Made by a program: the position numbers and the translations under genes. From contig CP026657.1 of assembly GCA_023525915.1 (NCBI GenBank), positions 434,001 through 498,000 of the forward strand: DNA of 64,000 nucleotides. Direction: 5' to 3'. The notes under the pieces are model-generated. The model was not told where the DNA came from, did no database searches, and saw nothing but the letters and a program-made list of their open reading frames with translations. Origin of the DNA: Acetispira formosa (nom. nud.) (GTDB lineage: Bacteria; Desulfobacterota; Desulfarculia; Adiutricales; Adiutricaceae). Positions 33,808 through 43,148 of the stretch are shown piece after piece. Position 1 is the first letter of the stretch. Every line of letters starts with the position of its first letter.

Positions 33808-36123
33808 TTGAGTTCGTTAAAAAAAATGACATTGGCCGCCGGGGCTCTGGCCCTGGCGGCGGTTATGGCGCCCCGGGCTCAGGCCCAGGATCTTGAAACA
33901 AGGGAAGTTATGGTCACGGCCACCAGAACTGAAAAGGAGCTGATGGAAGTGCCCATGAGCGTGGGGGTGGTGACGGCCGAGGATTTGAAACGGGAACCTT
34001 CCGCCAGCGTGGCCGACGCCCTTTCCAGCATTCCCGGCGTCACCGTGGCTGACGGCGGCATGCCCGGCGGCAAAAGGGTGATGATTCGCGGCGAAAGCCC
34101 CATGCGCTCCCTGATCCTCATCGACGGGGTGAAAGTTTCCGAACAGAAGAGCATGAGCGGCTCGGCCATTCTCATCGACACCAGCGAGATTGAGCGCATT
34201 GAGGTCATCAAAGGCCCGGCTTCGGTGCTTTATGGCTCGGAAGCCATTGGCGGTGTGGTCAACATCATCACCAAAAAGGGCGGCGAAAAGCCCATCAGCT
34301 TCAGCCAGAATTTCACGCTGGACAGCTCCACCGGCAGCGCCAATATCCACACCGCGATTTTCGGCTCCTACAATGGCTTCAATTATCGCTTTTCCGGCAG
34401 CGGCGTCAATGCCGGAAAACGCCAGACTCCCGGCGGCTCGCTGGAGGATTCGGAATATAAGAACAGATATTATTCCGGGCAGGTGGGCTATGATTGGGAT
34501 AAGGGTTCGGTCTATCTGCGGGCCGACCGCTATGAAAGCGAAATTCACATTCCCAGCAACGTGGCTTCCGGCAAGGCCTGGGCCGAAACAGCCACCATGA
34601 GCGGCTGGATGAACAACAATACCACCGTCTCGCTCTATCTGCCCCAATGGGATCGTGAATCCTTGACCGGCGGTTTCGAATTCCGTGACCTGACCGATAA
34701 TCTCAAGCGGGTGAAGGTCGACGGATATTTTCAGAACATGAAAAAAGATTTTCGCAACAACGTCAATGTCTATAACGATCTGTTCGTGGATCTCAGCAAC
34801 ATGCCCGGCAATATCAGCAGCGGCTTGTTGCAGGTGATCGTGGATCAGAACATTCACACCTACAATGATCAAGACAGCTACGGCGGCAGCGCCCAGACCG
34901 AATGGGAGTTCGGCAGCCATTCAGTGATCGCGGGCCTCGATTACAACAAGGATAACCTTAAAGCCGATGATAAACGGGTGAACGGCTCCGTGACCACGTC
35001 GACTCCCGACCTGACCCCCAACACCGGTTTTCCTCCCTTCCCGCCTTTCTTTGAAGGCCCCAATCATTTCCGGCCGGTGGTCACGCCTTCAGCCTCGGCT
35101 TACTATCAATACGAAGTCGAACAGAGCACCATTGGCCTATTCATTCAGGATGAATGGGACATCACCAACGACTGGACGGCCATTTTAGGCCTCCGGGAAA
35201 CCTGGATCGATTCCAGCCTCAAACGAAACAACAACCCGGCCCTGCCGAACAACAAAGACATCAGCGATTCCAACCTGGTCGGCAATGTCGGCGTGATCTA
35301 TTCCGGTTTTGAAGATATGGCCATCCGGGCCCACTGGTCGCAGGGCTATCGCTTCCCATCGCTGAACCAGATGTATCTGGGCACTGTTCACGGGCAGGAG
35401 GGGCGGACTCTCCCCAACCCCGATCTGAAGCCGGAAGAATCCGATAACTTTGAAATTGGCCTCCGTTACAACGGCGGCGATTGGAATCTGGATATGGCCG
35501 TTTTCTATTCCGATTCCAAGAACTACATCACCACCCAGACCATCGGCGGCACCAAGGACAGCCAGTTCGTCAACATGGATAAAGCCCGCACTTATGGTGT
35601 GGAACTGGGCCTGGATTACACCTTTGAAGAATACGGACTGACTCCGTATGTGTCGGCCGCCTGGATTAACCGCCGCATTGAAAACACCATTGAGGCGGGC
35701 CGGGTGGTGGATGTGAACGGCACTAATACCAAGGTCGCTTCACGCCTGTCCTACAAGACTGACGACGCGGGATATTCACCCTTCCAGGGCCGGGTGGGCC
35801 TGAAGTGGCAGGGCGATGCCCCGACCGGCCACACGGTCTACAGCGATTTGTATGTCAAGTGGGCCAGCCGCTCCAAAGAGTATTCATATGACAACAGCTA
35901 CGGCCACGATTACAACGGTGATTTCAATTTCGGTTTCATCACCGAAGAAAAGGGCGGCTGGGCGACCTTGAATCTGGCCCTGGGAACCGAATGGGGCGAC
36001 GATCACAAATGGAACGCTTCGATTGCCCTGATGAACATCACCGACAAGAAATACACCCAGGCCGACAGCGCCATTGTGGATCCTGGTTTCCATGTGGTCG
36101 CGGGGGTGGGCTTTGAATACTGA
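33808..36123 (+). CDS. TonB-dependent outer-membrane receptor (probably haem)
   Basis: A 771-residue receptor. A signal peptide (SSLKKMTLAAGALALAAVMA, cleaved near AQAQ) precedes a TonB-box-like REVMVTATRTEKE, then a plug domain (ADALSSIPGVTV, VMIRGE, RIEVIKGPASVLYGSEAIGG in parts) and a 22-strand-type barrel ending GFEY. The TTG at 33808 is chosen because AAGGAG lies eight bases upstream; the ligand specificity is not readable, but the gene follows hutW directly, so haem or another tetrapyrrole is likely. The barrel keeps TonB-receptor motifs such as GYRFPSLNQMY and NPDLKPEESDNFEIG. Confidence 0.9.
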   Translation: MSSLKKMTLAAGALALAAVMAPRAQAQDLETREVMVTATRTEKELMEVPMSVGVVTAEDLKREPSASVADALSSIPGVTVADGGMPGGKRVMIRGESPMRSLILIDGVKVSEQKSMSGSAILIDTSEIERIEVIKGPASVLYGSEAIGGVVNIITKKGGEKPISFSQNFTLDSSTGSANIHTAIFGSYNGFNYRFSGSGVNAGKRQTPGGSLEDSEYKNRYYSGQVGYDWDKGSVYLRADRYESEIHIPSNVASGKAWAETATMSGWMNNNTTVSLYLPQWDRESLTGGFEFRDLTDNLKRVKVDGYFQNMKKDFRNNVNVYNDLFVDLSNMPGNISSGLLQVIVDQNIHTYNDQDSYGGSAQTEWEFGSHSVIAGLDYNKDNLKADDKRVNGSVTTSTPDLTPNTGFPPFPPFFEGPNHFRPVVTPSASAYYQYEVEQSTIGLFIQDEWDITNDWTAILGLRETWIDSSLKRNNNPALPNNKDISDSNLVGNVGVIYSGFEDMAIRAHWSQGYRFPSLNQMYLGTVHGQEGRTLPNPDLKPEESDNFEIGLRYNGGDWNLDMAVFYSDSKNYITTQTIGGTKDSQFVNMDKARTYGVELGLDYTFEEYGLTPYVSAAWINRRIENTIEAGRVVDVNGTNTKVASRLSYKTDDAGYSPFQGRVGLKWQGDAPTGHTVYSDLYVKWASRSKEYSYDNSYGHDYNGDFNFGFITEEKGGWATLNLALGTEWGDDHKWNASIALMNITDKKYTQADSAIVDPGFHVVAGVGFEY

Positions 36124-36712
36124 GGCACACAGGGGGGCGGTTCCGTCCGGCTCCCGGCTTCGGGCCCTCCTGGCCGGTCGCGGGTTTTTCGAAACCCGCG
36201 ACCTGGTGACCATCGGCCTTTTCGCCGGGGCGGCCAAAGCCTGTACCCTGATTCTGGCCCTGATGGGCGGCGGCATGAACCCCTTCACCATGGTTTTGAA
36301 AAGCATCGTCTTCGCCGCCCTCTGGGTGGTGATGCTGACCAAGGTGCCCAAAACCGGAACCTTGACCCTGGCCAACACCGTGGCCGGGCTTCTGGGCTTT
36401 TTCCTTCTGGGGCAGGCCGTCATTTCCCTGCCCGCCCTTCTGGCGGCCACAGTCGTGGTTGAAATATTGGTCCGCCTGGCCGGCGGGCTGGAAAAAGGCC
36501 CCTATATGGCCGCCCTGGCCGTGGGATTGAGTGAACTGGCCATGCGCCTGATAAATATTTTCTTCACCTGGCTGGCCGCCCGCGAACAGCCCGCCCTGAT
36601 GATCATGGTGGCGGTTATTTCCTCCTTCAGTTACCTGGGCATATTGGGGGGCCTGGCGGCCGGGGTGAAGATGGTTAAGGAATTGAGACATGCCGGACTT
36701 ATCCAGAGCTGA
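36113..36712 (+). CDS. ECF transporter S component (MptD/Trep_Strep-like)
   Basis: A 199-residue membrane protein with about five or six hydrophobic helices. It matches the MptD-like (Trep_Strep) substrate-binding S components of energy-coupling factor transporters: FETRDLVTIGLFAGAAKA in part, and FTMVLKSIVFAALWVVML. The TTG at 36113 overlaps the receptor gene by 11 bases and follows a GGGGGTGGG site. EcfT overlaps its 3' end by 23 bases, so translation is coupled. As the only transporter in the locus, it is expected to carry haem or a breakdown product across the inner membrane. The substrate is inferred. Confidence 0.78.
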   Translation: MNTEAHRGAVPSGSRLRALLAGRGFFETRDLVTIGLFAGAAKACTLILALMGGGMNPFTMVLKSIVFAALWVVMLTKVPKTGTLTLANTVAGLLGFFLLGQAVISLPALLAATVVVEILVRLAGGLEKGPYMAALAVGLSELAMRLINIFFTWLAAREQPALMIMVAVISSFSYLGILGGLAAGVKMVKELRHAGLIQS

Positions 36713-37532
36713 ATCATATAAAAGCCAACCCGGCGGAGCTGCCCGTTTAGGCGGCCTCCGCCCGGCCGAAACGGGGCGGGTTAAAGCGGGTTTCCTCAAA
36801 TCCGGCCGCCGCGCCTGGCTGACGCTGGCCCCGGAAACGCGGCTGGGACTGACCGTAATTGCCTCGGTGGCCGCCCTGGCCATGTCGAACCTGATCTCAG
36901 TCGGCCTGATTCTGGCCGCTTCGGCTTTGTATCTTCTGGCCCAGGTTAAACTGAAGGCGGCGGCTATGGTCTATCTGTTTTTCAGCCTGATGATGGCCAC
37001 CGCCCTGGCCTGCCTGTGGGGCCTGGCCTTTGTTTTCCCCACACTCAGGGACGCGCCGATTGAATCGGTGATAGTGCCCTTCTTCCGCCTGGCCATCAGC
37101 ATAAACATGATTGCCCCCTTGGCCCTTTACGCGGAACTGTCCGGCCTCATCACCACCATGAACCGGCTTCGTCTGCCGGGGCTGATCAAGCTGCCGCTTC
37201 TGGTGACAATCCGCTTCATCCCCACTTTCATCAATGACCTCAAACAACTGCGGGAGGCGGTTCGTATCCGCTTCCGGGGGCGGAGCGGCCCGCTTTTCTG
37301 GGGCCGCCGCCCGTTTCTGTGGTGGCGGGTGTTTTTCCTGCCCCTGGTGGTGCGGCTCATCCGCTCGGCTGATGAACTGGCTGTGGCCGCTGAACTGAAG
37401 GGTCTGTCGGCTGAAACCGATTTCGGCAGCGCGCCACTCACTTTCAGCCGGACGGACAGAATCATTATCGGGCTGGGCTGCGCGATAATCATCCTGGCGG
37501 CCGGGCAGGAGGTGCTGTATGTTACGATGTGA
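36690..37532 (+). CDS. ecfT: ECF transporter T component (EcfT)
   Basis: A 280-residue membrane protein with four to six hydrophobic segments. It ends in the cytoplasmic coupling region (LREAVRIRFRGR and ADELAVAAELKGLSAET) where EcfT proteins contact the ATPases. Some family members have ARG at these spots; here they read FRG and LKG. An unusually basic N-terminal 45 residues precede the first helix, so a later start cannot be excluded. It overlaps both the S-component and ATPase genes. Confidence 0.82.
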   Translation: MPDLSRAESYKSQPGGAARLGGLRPAETGRVKAGFLKSGRRAWLTLAPETRLGLTVIASVAALAMSNLISVGLILAASALYLLAQVKLKAAAMVYLFFSLMMATALACLWGLAFVFPTLRDAPIESVIVPFFRLAISINMIAPLALYAELSGLITTMNRLRLPGLIKLPLLVTIRFIPTFINDLKQLREAVRIRFRGRSGPLFWGRRPFLWWRVFFLPLVVRLIRSADELAVAAELKGLSAETDFGSAPLTFSRTDRIIIGLGCAIIILAAGQEVLYVTM

Positions 37533-38922
37533 GGGCCTGAGCTACCGGCACCTTCATTCCCCCATCCGCGCCCTGGACGGCCTGAACCTGGAACTGCCCC
37601 AGGGCCGGACCCTTCTGGTTGGCGGCCACAGCGGCAGCGGCAAAAGCACCCTCCTGTCAGTGCTGGCCGGTCTGATGCCGCACTATTACAAGGGGGAACT
37701 AAACGGCCGGGTCAGCCTGGACGGGCGGGAGCCGGGCCGGATGAGCCTGGCCGAGTGGGGTTCGATGGCAGCCATGATGATGCAGAACCCCGAGACCCAG
37801 TTTCTGGCGGCCACGGTTGAGGAAGAACTGTTGATGACCCTGCGCTGCCGGGGCCTTTCCTCTGGCGAAGCCGCCCGCCGCGCGGCCGAGCGGATGGAGC
37901 TATTCGGCCTGGGCGGCCTCAGGAATCATTCCGTCTTCAACCTTTCAGAGGGCCAGAAACAGAAAGTCGTGCTGGCCGCCCTGACCGCCCTGAAGCCACG
38001 CCTTCTGCTCTTGGACGAACCCAGCGCCAACCTGGACCCGGATTCGGCCTTAGATCTGAAAAACGTCCTGGCCGGATTGAAGGAAGAGGGGCTCAGCCTG
38101 GTCATTGCCGATCATCGCTTAAGCTGGCTGGATGGCTTGTGCGATCAGGTGCTGATTCTGGAAAACGGCCGGCCCGCCTGCCAGGGGGATTGGGATTTAT
38201 TAAAAGATGATGCGCTCCGCGAACGGCTGCATCTTAGGGATATCACCCCGGCCCGGTTTGAGGCGGCGGGGCAGGCGGAAAGTTCGGAAGGCTCCGGCAC
38301 CGGCCTGAAGGTGTTGGTGGAAGAGGTCTGCTTCGCCTATCCTGATGGGCCTGAGCTCTTCGGCGGACTTAATGCATCTTTGGAAGGCGGCCGGGTAACG
38401 GCTTTGACCGGGCCCAGCGGGCGGGGAAAGACCACCTTGGCCAGATTAATCTGCGGCCTGGAAAAACCTTCGGCCGGACGCATCCGCCTCGATGGCGCTT
38501 CCAATGGGTGTGACAGTCGTCGCTGGGGGCAGGTGGTGCTGCAAAATGCCGACCATCAGCTTTATATGTCCACAGTTGGCCAGGAACTCGACCTGGCCCT
38601 TGGCGGAGGCCGCCGCATTAAGAAAAAGGATGATTCCTCCGCGAATGTTCTCACGCAATTTGGCTTGGATCATCTTCAAAAAAGACACCCCCAATCGCTT
38701 TCCGGCGGTGAAAAGCAAAGATTGGTGGTGGCCGTGGGCATGGCTGCCCCCACTAACCTTATGGCCCTGGATGAACCCACCAGTGGCTTGGACGGGCGCA
38801 ACCTCAAACTGATGGCCGCCCAGATAAAAAAGGCCGCCGCCAGAGGCCCGGCGGTTCTGGTCATCACCCATGACCTGGAACTGGCCCGCCTCTGCGCTGA
38901 CCGGCATTTGACAATCAATTAA
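37519..38922 (+). CDS. ecfA: Fused ECF transporter ATPase (EcfA-EcfA')
   Basis: A 467-residue protein with two complete ABC ATPase domains in one chain. First: Walker A GGHSGSGKST (about 34-43), signature LSEGQKQK, Walker B LLLLDEPSANLD. Second: Walker A GPSGRGKTT (about 297-305), signature LSGGEKQR, Walker B LMALDEPTSGLD. It should power the adjacent EcfT and S components. Fusion of both ATPases is common in the cobalt/CbiO-like and Trep_Strep transporter groups. The start overlaps ecfT. Confidence 0.92.
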   Translation: MLRCEGLSYRHLHSPIRALDGLNLELPQGRTLLVGGHSGSGKSTLLSVLAGLMPHYYKGELNGRVSLDGREPGRMSLAEWGSMAAMMMQNPETQFLAATVEEELLMTLRCRGLSSGEAARRAAERMELFGLGGLRNHSVFNLSEGQKQKVVLAALTALKPRLLLLDEPSANLDPDSALDLKNVLAGLKEEGLSLVIADHRLSWLDGLCDQVLILENGRPACQGDWDLLKDDALRERLHLRDITPARFEAAGQAESSEGSGTGLKVLVEEVCFAYPDGPELFGGLNASLEGGRVTALTGPSGRGKTTLARLICGLEKPSAGRIRLDGASNGCDSRRWGQVVLQNADHQLYMSTVGQELDLALGGGRRIKKKDDSSANVLTQFGLDHLQKRHPQSLSGGEKQRLVVAVGMAAPTNLMALDEPTSGLDGRNLKLMAAQIKKAAARGPAVLVITHDLELARLCADRHLTIN

Positions 38923-38942
38923 TTTGCGAAAGGTTATTTGAA

Positions 38943-39452
38943 ATGAAAGCACTGGTTGTTTATTCCACTTTAACAGGCAACACCAAAAAAATCGCCGAAG
39001 GTGTATTCAGCGCCTTTGACGGCCAGGCCGAATGCTTCGATGTGAAAGACGCCCCCGCACCTGACGGATATGATCTGATAGTGCCAGGTTTCTGGGTCGA
39101 CAGAGGCCACGCCGACGACGCCATGCTGGCCTTTATGGAAAAGATCAAGAACAAGAAGATCGCGTTCTTCTTCACCCTAGGCGCTTATCCCGATTCGGAA
39201 CACGCGGGTGAAGTGGCGGCGGATACGGAAAAGAGGCTGAAGGAAAACGGCAATGAAGTTCTGGGGCATTTCCGCTGCCAGGGCAAGGTCGATCCGAAAC
39301 TTTTGGAGAGCATGAAAAAGCTTCCCGCCGATCATCCCCACGCCCAGATGACTGAAGAGCGCAAAGCCCGCCTGGATGAAGCGGCCAAGCATCCCGACGA
39401 AAAAGATGTGGCCAATGCCGCCGACTTTATGAAGAAAGTTTTGGCCGCCTGA
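38943..39452 (+). CDS. Flavodoxin (BilS/HmuF-like)
   Basis: A 169-residue flavodoxin. The FMN phosphate loop is STLTGNTKK (about 8-16). The flavin-contacting loops include VPGFWVDRGHADD (about 47-59) and FFTLGAYPDSEH (about 77-88). This resembles the BilS-type flavodoxins found with tetrapyrrole-reducing enzymes and those encoded with anaerobic haem-degrading genes. It is 20 bases after the ATPase gene, the last gene of the locus. The likely role is electron donor to the HutW-like enzyme or to a product reductase; this is inferred from context. Confidence 0.83.
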   Translation: MKALVVYSTLTGNTKKIAEGVFSAFDGQAECFDVKDAPAPDGYDLIVPGFWVDRGHADDAMLAFMEKIKNKKIAFFFTLGAYPDSEHAGEVAADTEKRLKENGNEVLGHFRCQGKVDPKLLESMKKLPADHPHAQMTEERKARLDEAAKHPDEKDVANAADFMKKVLAA

Positions 39453-39461
39453 TAAAAAAGT

Positions 39462-39495
39462 CCACGCCCCCCTTTCGGAAAGAAGGGAGGCGTGG
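39462..39495 (-). terminator. Terminator facing the helicase side
   Basis: CCACGCCCCCCTTTC and GAAGGGAGGCGTGG pair with one mismatch and one bulge. The T run (ACTTTTTT) follows on the minus strand, so it mainly stops transcripts coming from the right. It probably also ends the haem operon on the plus strand, where only a weak T tract follows. Confidence 0.65.
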
Positions 39496-39555
39496 GCACT
39501 TTCAGGTCCGGTTTCAGCCCGGGCCAGTCTAAATCCCCTTTTTGTTACTTGCTAG

Positions 39556-39751
39556 GGTCAGGACTCATTAATTCAAATAAAAGATAAAGGAAGCAGCAAT
39601 GCAAATAGCGGAAAAGAAAGTGTGGGCACAGCGATCATAACGCATGGCGATTCTGGTCAGTGGTAAGGTAAAAAAGATTACTCATATCTTGTTCCTCTTT
39701 AGATATCACTACTCGCTTTTTCTCGTTTTTGTCAATTAATGAGTCCTGAAC
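39556..39751 (-). mobile_element. 196-bp MITE derived from an IS5-family element
   Basis: Both ends carry TCAGGACTCATTAATT in inverted orientation, and a 4-base CTAG duplication flanks the element (39552-39555 and 39752-39755), as expected for the IS5 group. Reading the minus strand, the transposase start (MSNLFYLTTDQN) is joined out of frame to the transposase end (AMRYDRCAHTFFSA, then a stop). An internal deletion has removed nearly all of the gene. It could still be moved by an intact relative elsewhere. Confidence 0.82.
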
Positions 39752-39857
39752 CTAGACTTGATCAGACTGTGAGTCCGTTTTGAGGGGCAGGCCGACTGTA
39801 AGAATTAATTCAAACTGGCGACCACATAATGTCACGGTTTGTATTTTTCAATACCAC

Positions 39858-42800
39858 TCAAATAATCTTGAGTCCACATTGCATGCAAAGAGAGCGCAAA
39901 GTATCATTTGTTTCATTTGTAGCTTGTGCAAAGCTTCTTTCAATTTTCCTATATTTTTCAGTTCTGGAAGCCGACAGCCAATTAAATGAACCGTCCACGC
40001 ATAATAGGCTATCACAAAATAATTGCTTGGCATGAAATTTGGGAACATGATGAACGTGAACACCCAATAGTTCAAGCATTTTAATTCCATTTTGCCCCTT
40101 TTGTTCTGAATTATTTTCCGAATCTGTTACCACATGTAATTCAACACCACGCTTCAGGCACGCTTGAATATTGTCCTTAAATTGTTCCACCACCCCAGCC
40201 ACAATCCAGGGACTGGATATCACCACCCTCTTTTCAGCGGCAGCCAAAACACTGCTTAAAAAATTATCATGCTGCTCCGCGCCAGCCAGCCAGCAGTTTG
40301 GACGAACATGCTCCGGCATTTTATCAAGTAGAAACTCTTGTGTGTGGTACCCTTGCACTTTCAAGCGGCCAAACAGCCTGCCATATGGCGTATCCGGGGC
40401 AACGGAGGCTATCAGGCGCATGTCGCCAATTACAATGAAATTTTCTTTAGCCCTTGATACGGCGACATTTAACATATTGGCGCTGCTATTAAAGAACAGC
40501 CGACTTCCAGCTTCAGCATTAGTATAAACCGGAGAGAAGATGATGACTTCCCTTTCCGCTCCTTGCAGGCTATGAACGGTTCCAACAGTTATATTACTGT
40601 TTTTCAACCCCACGCTTTTCAATTTCGCATCAATCAAATTGGCTTGAGCTTTAAATGGAGTGACTATACCAATTATTTCAGAAAGGTCTTTAGCATAGGC
40701 CTTACGCAACATTTCGCAGTTTGACGCCAGCCAATTGGCAATGAATTCAGCTTCTTTGTCATTTGCCCGGCTACCATTTATGTTTGCCGTCTGGCCGGAA
40801 ACGTGCAGGCCATACATGGGAGGCAAGGACGTTTTGGGTTCACCATTTTTTTTGGGAATCAGAACGCCAGCGTAACACAAATAGTTACAATAGCTGATTA
40901 TTTCTTTCAGGCAGCGCCGGTGTTCCACCAAATACAGGCCAGGGTTTAGGCCTGACGCGGGACTGCTGCTGAAGGCAGTGGCGGATTGCGCCATTTTCAT
41001 AACACTGCCGGAAGAGGCCATATGTCCGGTTTTTTTCAACTGATGCGGATCGAGAGTTTCCATTTTCGCATTAGCCCGGTCAACCACTTCTGATACGCTC
41101 CAAATCGGCTCTATTTGCAGAGTGTCTCCAACGACCACCGCACGCTTGGTAAGGCAAAAGGAAACTCCAGCCACTTCCGGTGCGACCTGGCCCGATTCTT
41201 CCGATATCAATAAATCGATCAGGCCATATGCCGGCTGCTTTTCGGTGCCGTCCTTAACTTGCATCAAGGCGGGAAGCCGGTGAAAGGTAGATACCGCACA
41301 TGGGGTGAGCATCATGCGCATCCGCCAGTTCTGGGCTAATTCGTCAAATGCGCTTAAATTTTGCTTTGAGCGTTGCTCCGCCGCTTTGATCCACTGCCCT
41401 TCCCAGTAATGCACACTGAGCCAAAATAAGCGTCGCCGCAAAGAGGCATCTAAATACCCATCCGCTTCCAGCAGAGAAAAATCAGGCACGGGAGGCATCT
41501 CGATTCCGGTTTGATCTGTAACGATTTTTCTGAAGGTATTGCCGGTTTTGATAAGCCTGCCAAGCTCGATGCGGTACCTTTCAGCAAACTCAGGCATATC
41601 TGCGAGTATGGGGTCAAATAACTTTCTTCCCATGTATTCAGGATAAAACTCTTCGAAAATATTAGTTTTTTTTGCGGCCACCTTTCGTCCGAATATTGGA
41701 AGCCAGGAAAGATACTTTTCAACAAAAGAGCGATTTTGCCACATTTGCTCCCATTTCTCTTTGAAATGGTTCAAGTTGTCGGCAACAAGAGCAGGGTCGA
41801 TTTTAAAAACAGCCTCATCTTCAGCCGCCAGTTTCTTCTTCACAGCGTCATAAACATTATAATGATTATAACAGGCCAGCAGAGTATGATATTGATCTGT
41901 AATAGAGCGATGTATCCAATCCAGCTGCTCATCAAAGCCCAGGTCCTCACGGCCCGACTCCTCGCAAACGCAGGACATAAAGGTTTCTTTTGCACTTTTC
42001 ACAAAATCAGCGCCGGCTATCTCTTGGAAAAAATCAACAGTGATCAGTCCATCCTTTATAGCCTGAGGTTTTTTAGTGTCGCTGGGGTAATAGGAGCCAA
42101 AGCTGTTGATTTTAGGGAGCCAGCGCTTATAGATGCCGTCTTCAGATGGTATTTTGGCAAAATCGGCCAGAATGTTGGTCACGGCTTGATTGTTGGTTGA
42201 TGAGGCAAAAATGATCGGCGGATAGGGCGCTTTGTTCAAAGCGGACAGAATGAATTCAGTTGCCACCAGTGATAAAAGCATGGAGGTCTTTCCTGTGCCA
42301 GGAGGTCCATTGACCGCCAAAAGTTCACCGGCTTTCAGCTCAAGCAGACAGGCGGCCGACAGTCTTTGATTATCGGCCAGGGAGAATTGATTATTGGCAT
42401 AGCCGAGTCTGCGGGTAAAGCTGTCGGACAGGGAGGGTGGCACTTTGGATTCCGTCCCATTGCAAATCGTATCCAACAACGGGAGTGAAACTGGGTTCGG
42501 TTTTTTTAAGTCGCGTATGGCACAGTCATAAAGATTCCTGATGTTGTATGTGATAAAATTATTATTATCTTCAAAGAGCACTGCGGCTTTCGGGTCTGGT
42601 ATAAAGCAATTATCGGCCAGAATTTGCTCAAAATCCGGTGCGGCTTCATGGAGCACATCCATAGATACTCTCAGGAACTTATCGAGAGACATATTTTCTA
42701 AAAAACGTTCCTGATTTGCATTGAGGGCCTCTGTAAAAGCGTCAACAGAACTTATAGTCACCAAATTGGTGTTATCAATCGGTTCCAATACGTTGCGTGG

Positions 42801-43148
42801 TATGGCAGGCACAGCTTCTTTCGCAACGCTCAACTGTCCGTCCGCCGTAGCGGTGCATGGGATATATAATGGCAGTATATACTCAATCTGACTATAGCCG
42901 TATCGCTGGGTATGATCGCTGCCCTTTTTATAAACCAGCGGAACAATGAAAAGGTCTCCATAATCTCGCGGCTTTAAGTATTTTTGCCATAATTCGAGAA
43001 TATCGCCATTGAGTAAACCGTTTTCTGGTAGTTCGGCTCTCTTGTAGCGAGTCAAAAAGTCTTTTTCCTTCAATTGGCCGGTCTGCGCCGCCCCATCTAT
43101 AAGAGACTTACGCCAATATTTGATCATCGCCAAAGTGTTATTTGACAT
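39858..43148 (-). CDS. Superfamily 1 helicase fused to a PLD nuclease domain
   Basis: A 1096-residue protein. The helicase core is Upf1/Dna2-like: Walker A GPPGTGKTS (about residue 281), motif II ISEESGQ (about 648, an EESGQ version of DEAxQ), then GTVHSLQGAERE and NVAVSRAKENFIVIGD (motifs V-VI). The C-terminal 170 residues form a phospholipase D-type domain with HAKQLFCDSLLCVDGSFNW (HxKx4Dx6GSxN, about 1040-1060). One HKD motif implies dimerisation for activity. The start at 43148 follows GGGGAA; the 90-codon open extension upstream lacks a ribosome site. Helicase-PLD proteins are common in defence islands, so a DNA-targeting defence role is inferred. The 319 bases before the start (43149-43467) hold nothing else supported. 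Confidence 0.83.
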   Translation of the reverse strand: MSNNTLAMIKYWRKSLIDGAAQTGQLKEKDFLTRYKRAELPENGLLNGDILELWQKYLKPRDYGDLFIVPLVYKKGSDHTQRYGYSQIEYILPLYIPCTATADGQLSVAKEAVPAIPRNVLEPIDNTNLVTISSVDAFTEALNANQERFLENMSLDKFLRVSMDVLHEAAPDFEQILADNCFIPDPKAAVLFEDNNNFITYNIRNLYDCAIRDLKKPNPVSLPLLDTICNGTESKVPPSLSDSFTRRLGYANNQFSLADNQRLSAACLLELKAGELLAVNGPPGTGKTSMLLSLVATEFILSALNKAPYPPIIFASSTNNQAVTNILADFAKIPSEDGIYKRWLPKINSFGSYYPSDTKKPQAIKDGLITVDFFQEIAGADFVKSAKETFMSCVCEESGREDLGFDEQLDWIHRSITDQYHTLLACYNHYNVYDAVKKKLAAEDEAVFKIDPALVADNLNHFKEKWEQMWQNRSFVEKYLSWLPIFGRKVAAKKTNIFEEFYPEYMGRKLFDPILADMPEFAERYRIELGRLIKTGNTFRKIVTDQTGIEMPPVPDFSLLEADGYLDASLRRRLFWLSVHYWEGQWIKAAEQRSKQNLSAFDELAQNWRMRMMLTPCAVSTFHRLPALMQVKDGTEKQPAYGLIDLLISEESGQVAPEVAGVSFCLTKRAVVVGDTLQIEPIWSVSEVVDRANAKMETLDPHQLKKTGHMASSGSVMKMAQSATAFSSSPASGLNPGLYLVEHRRCLKEIISYCNYLCYAGVLIPKKNGEPKTSLPPMYGLHVSGQTANINGSRANDKEAEFIANWLASNCEMLRKAYAKDLSEIIGIVTPFKAQANLIDAKLKSVGLKNSNITVGTVHSLQGAEREVIIFSPVYTNAEAGSRLFFNSSANMLNVAVSRAKENFIVIGDMRLIASVAPDTPYGRLFGRLKVQGYHTQEFLLDKMPEHVRPNCWLAGAEQHDNFLSSVLAAAEKRVVISSPWIVAGVVEQFKDNIQACLKRGVELHVVTDSENNSEQKGQNGIKMLELLGVHVHHVPKFHAKQLFCDSLLCVDGSFNWLSASRTEKYRKIERSFAQATNETNDTLRSLCMQCGLKII

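Noticed and set aside
33817..34920. Minus-strand ORF of 367 codons opposite the TonB receptor
   Set aside because: Its composition is that of the reverse frame of a GC-rich gene; no promoter or ribosome site.
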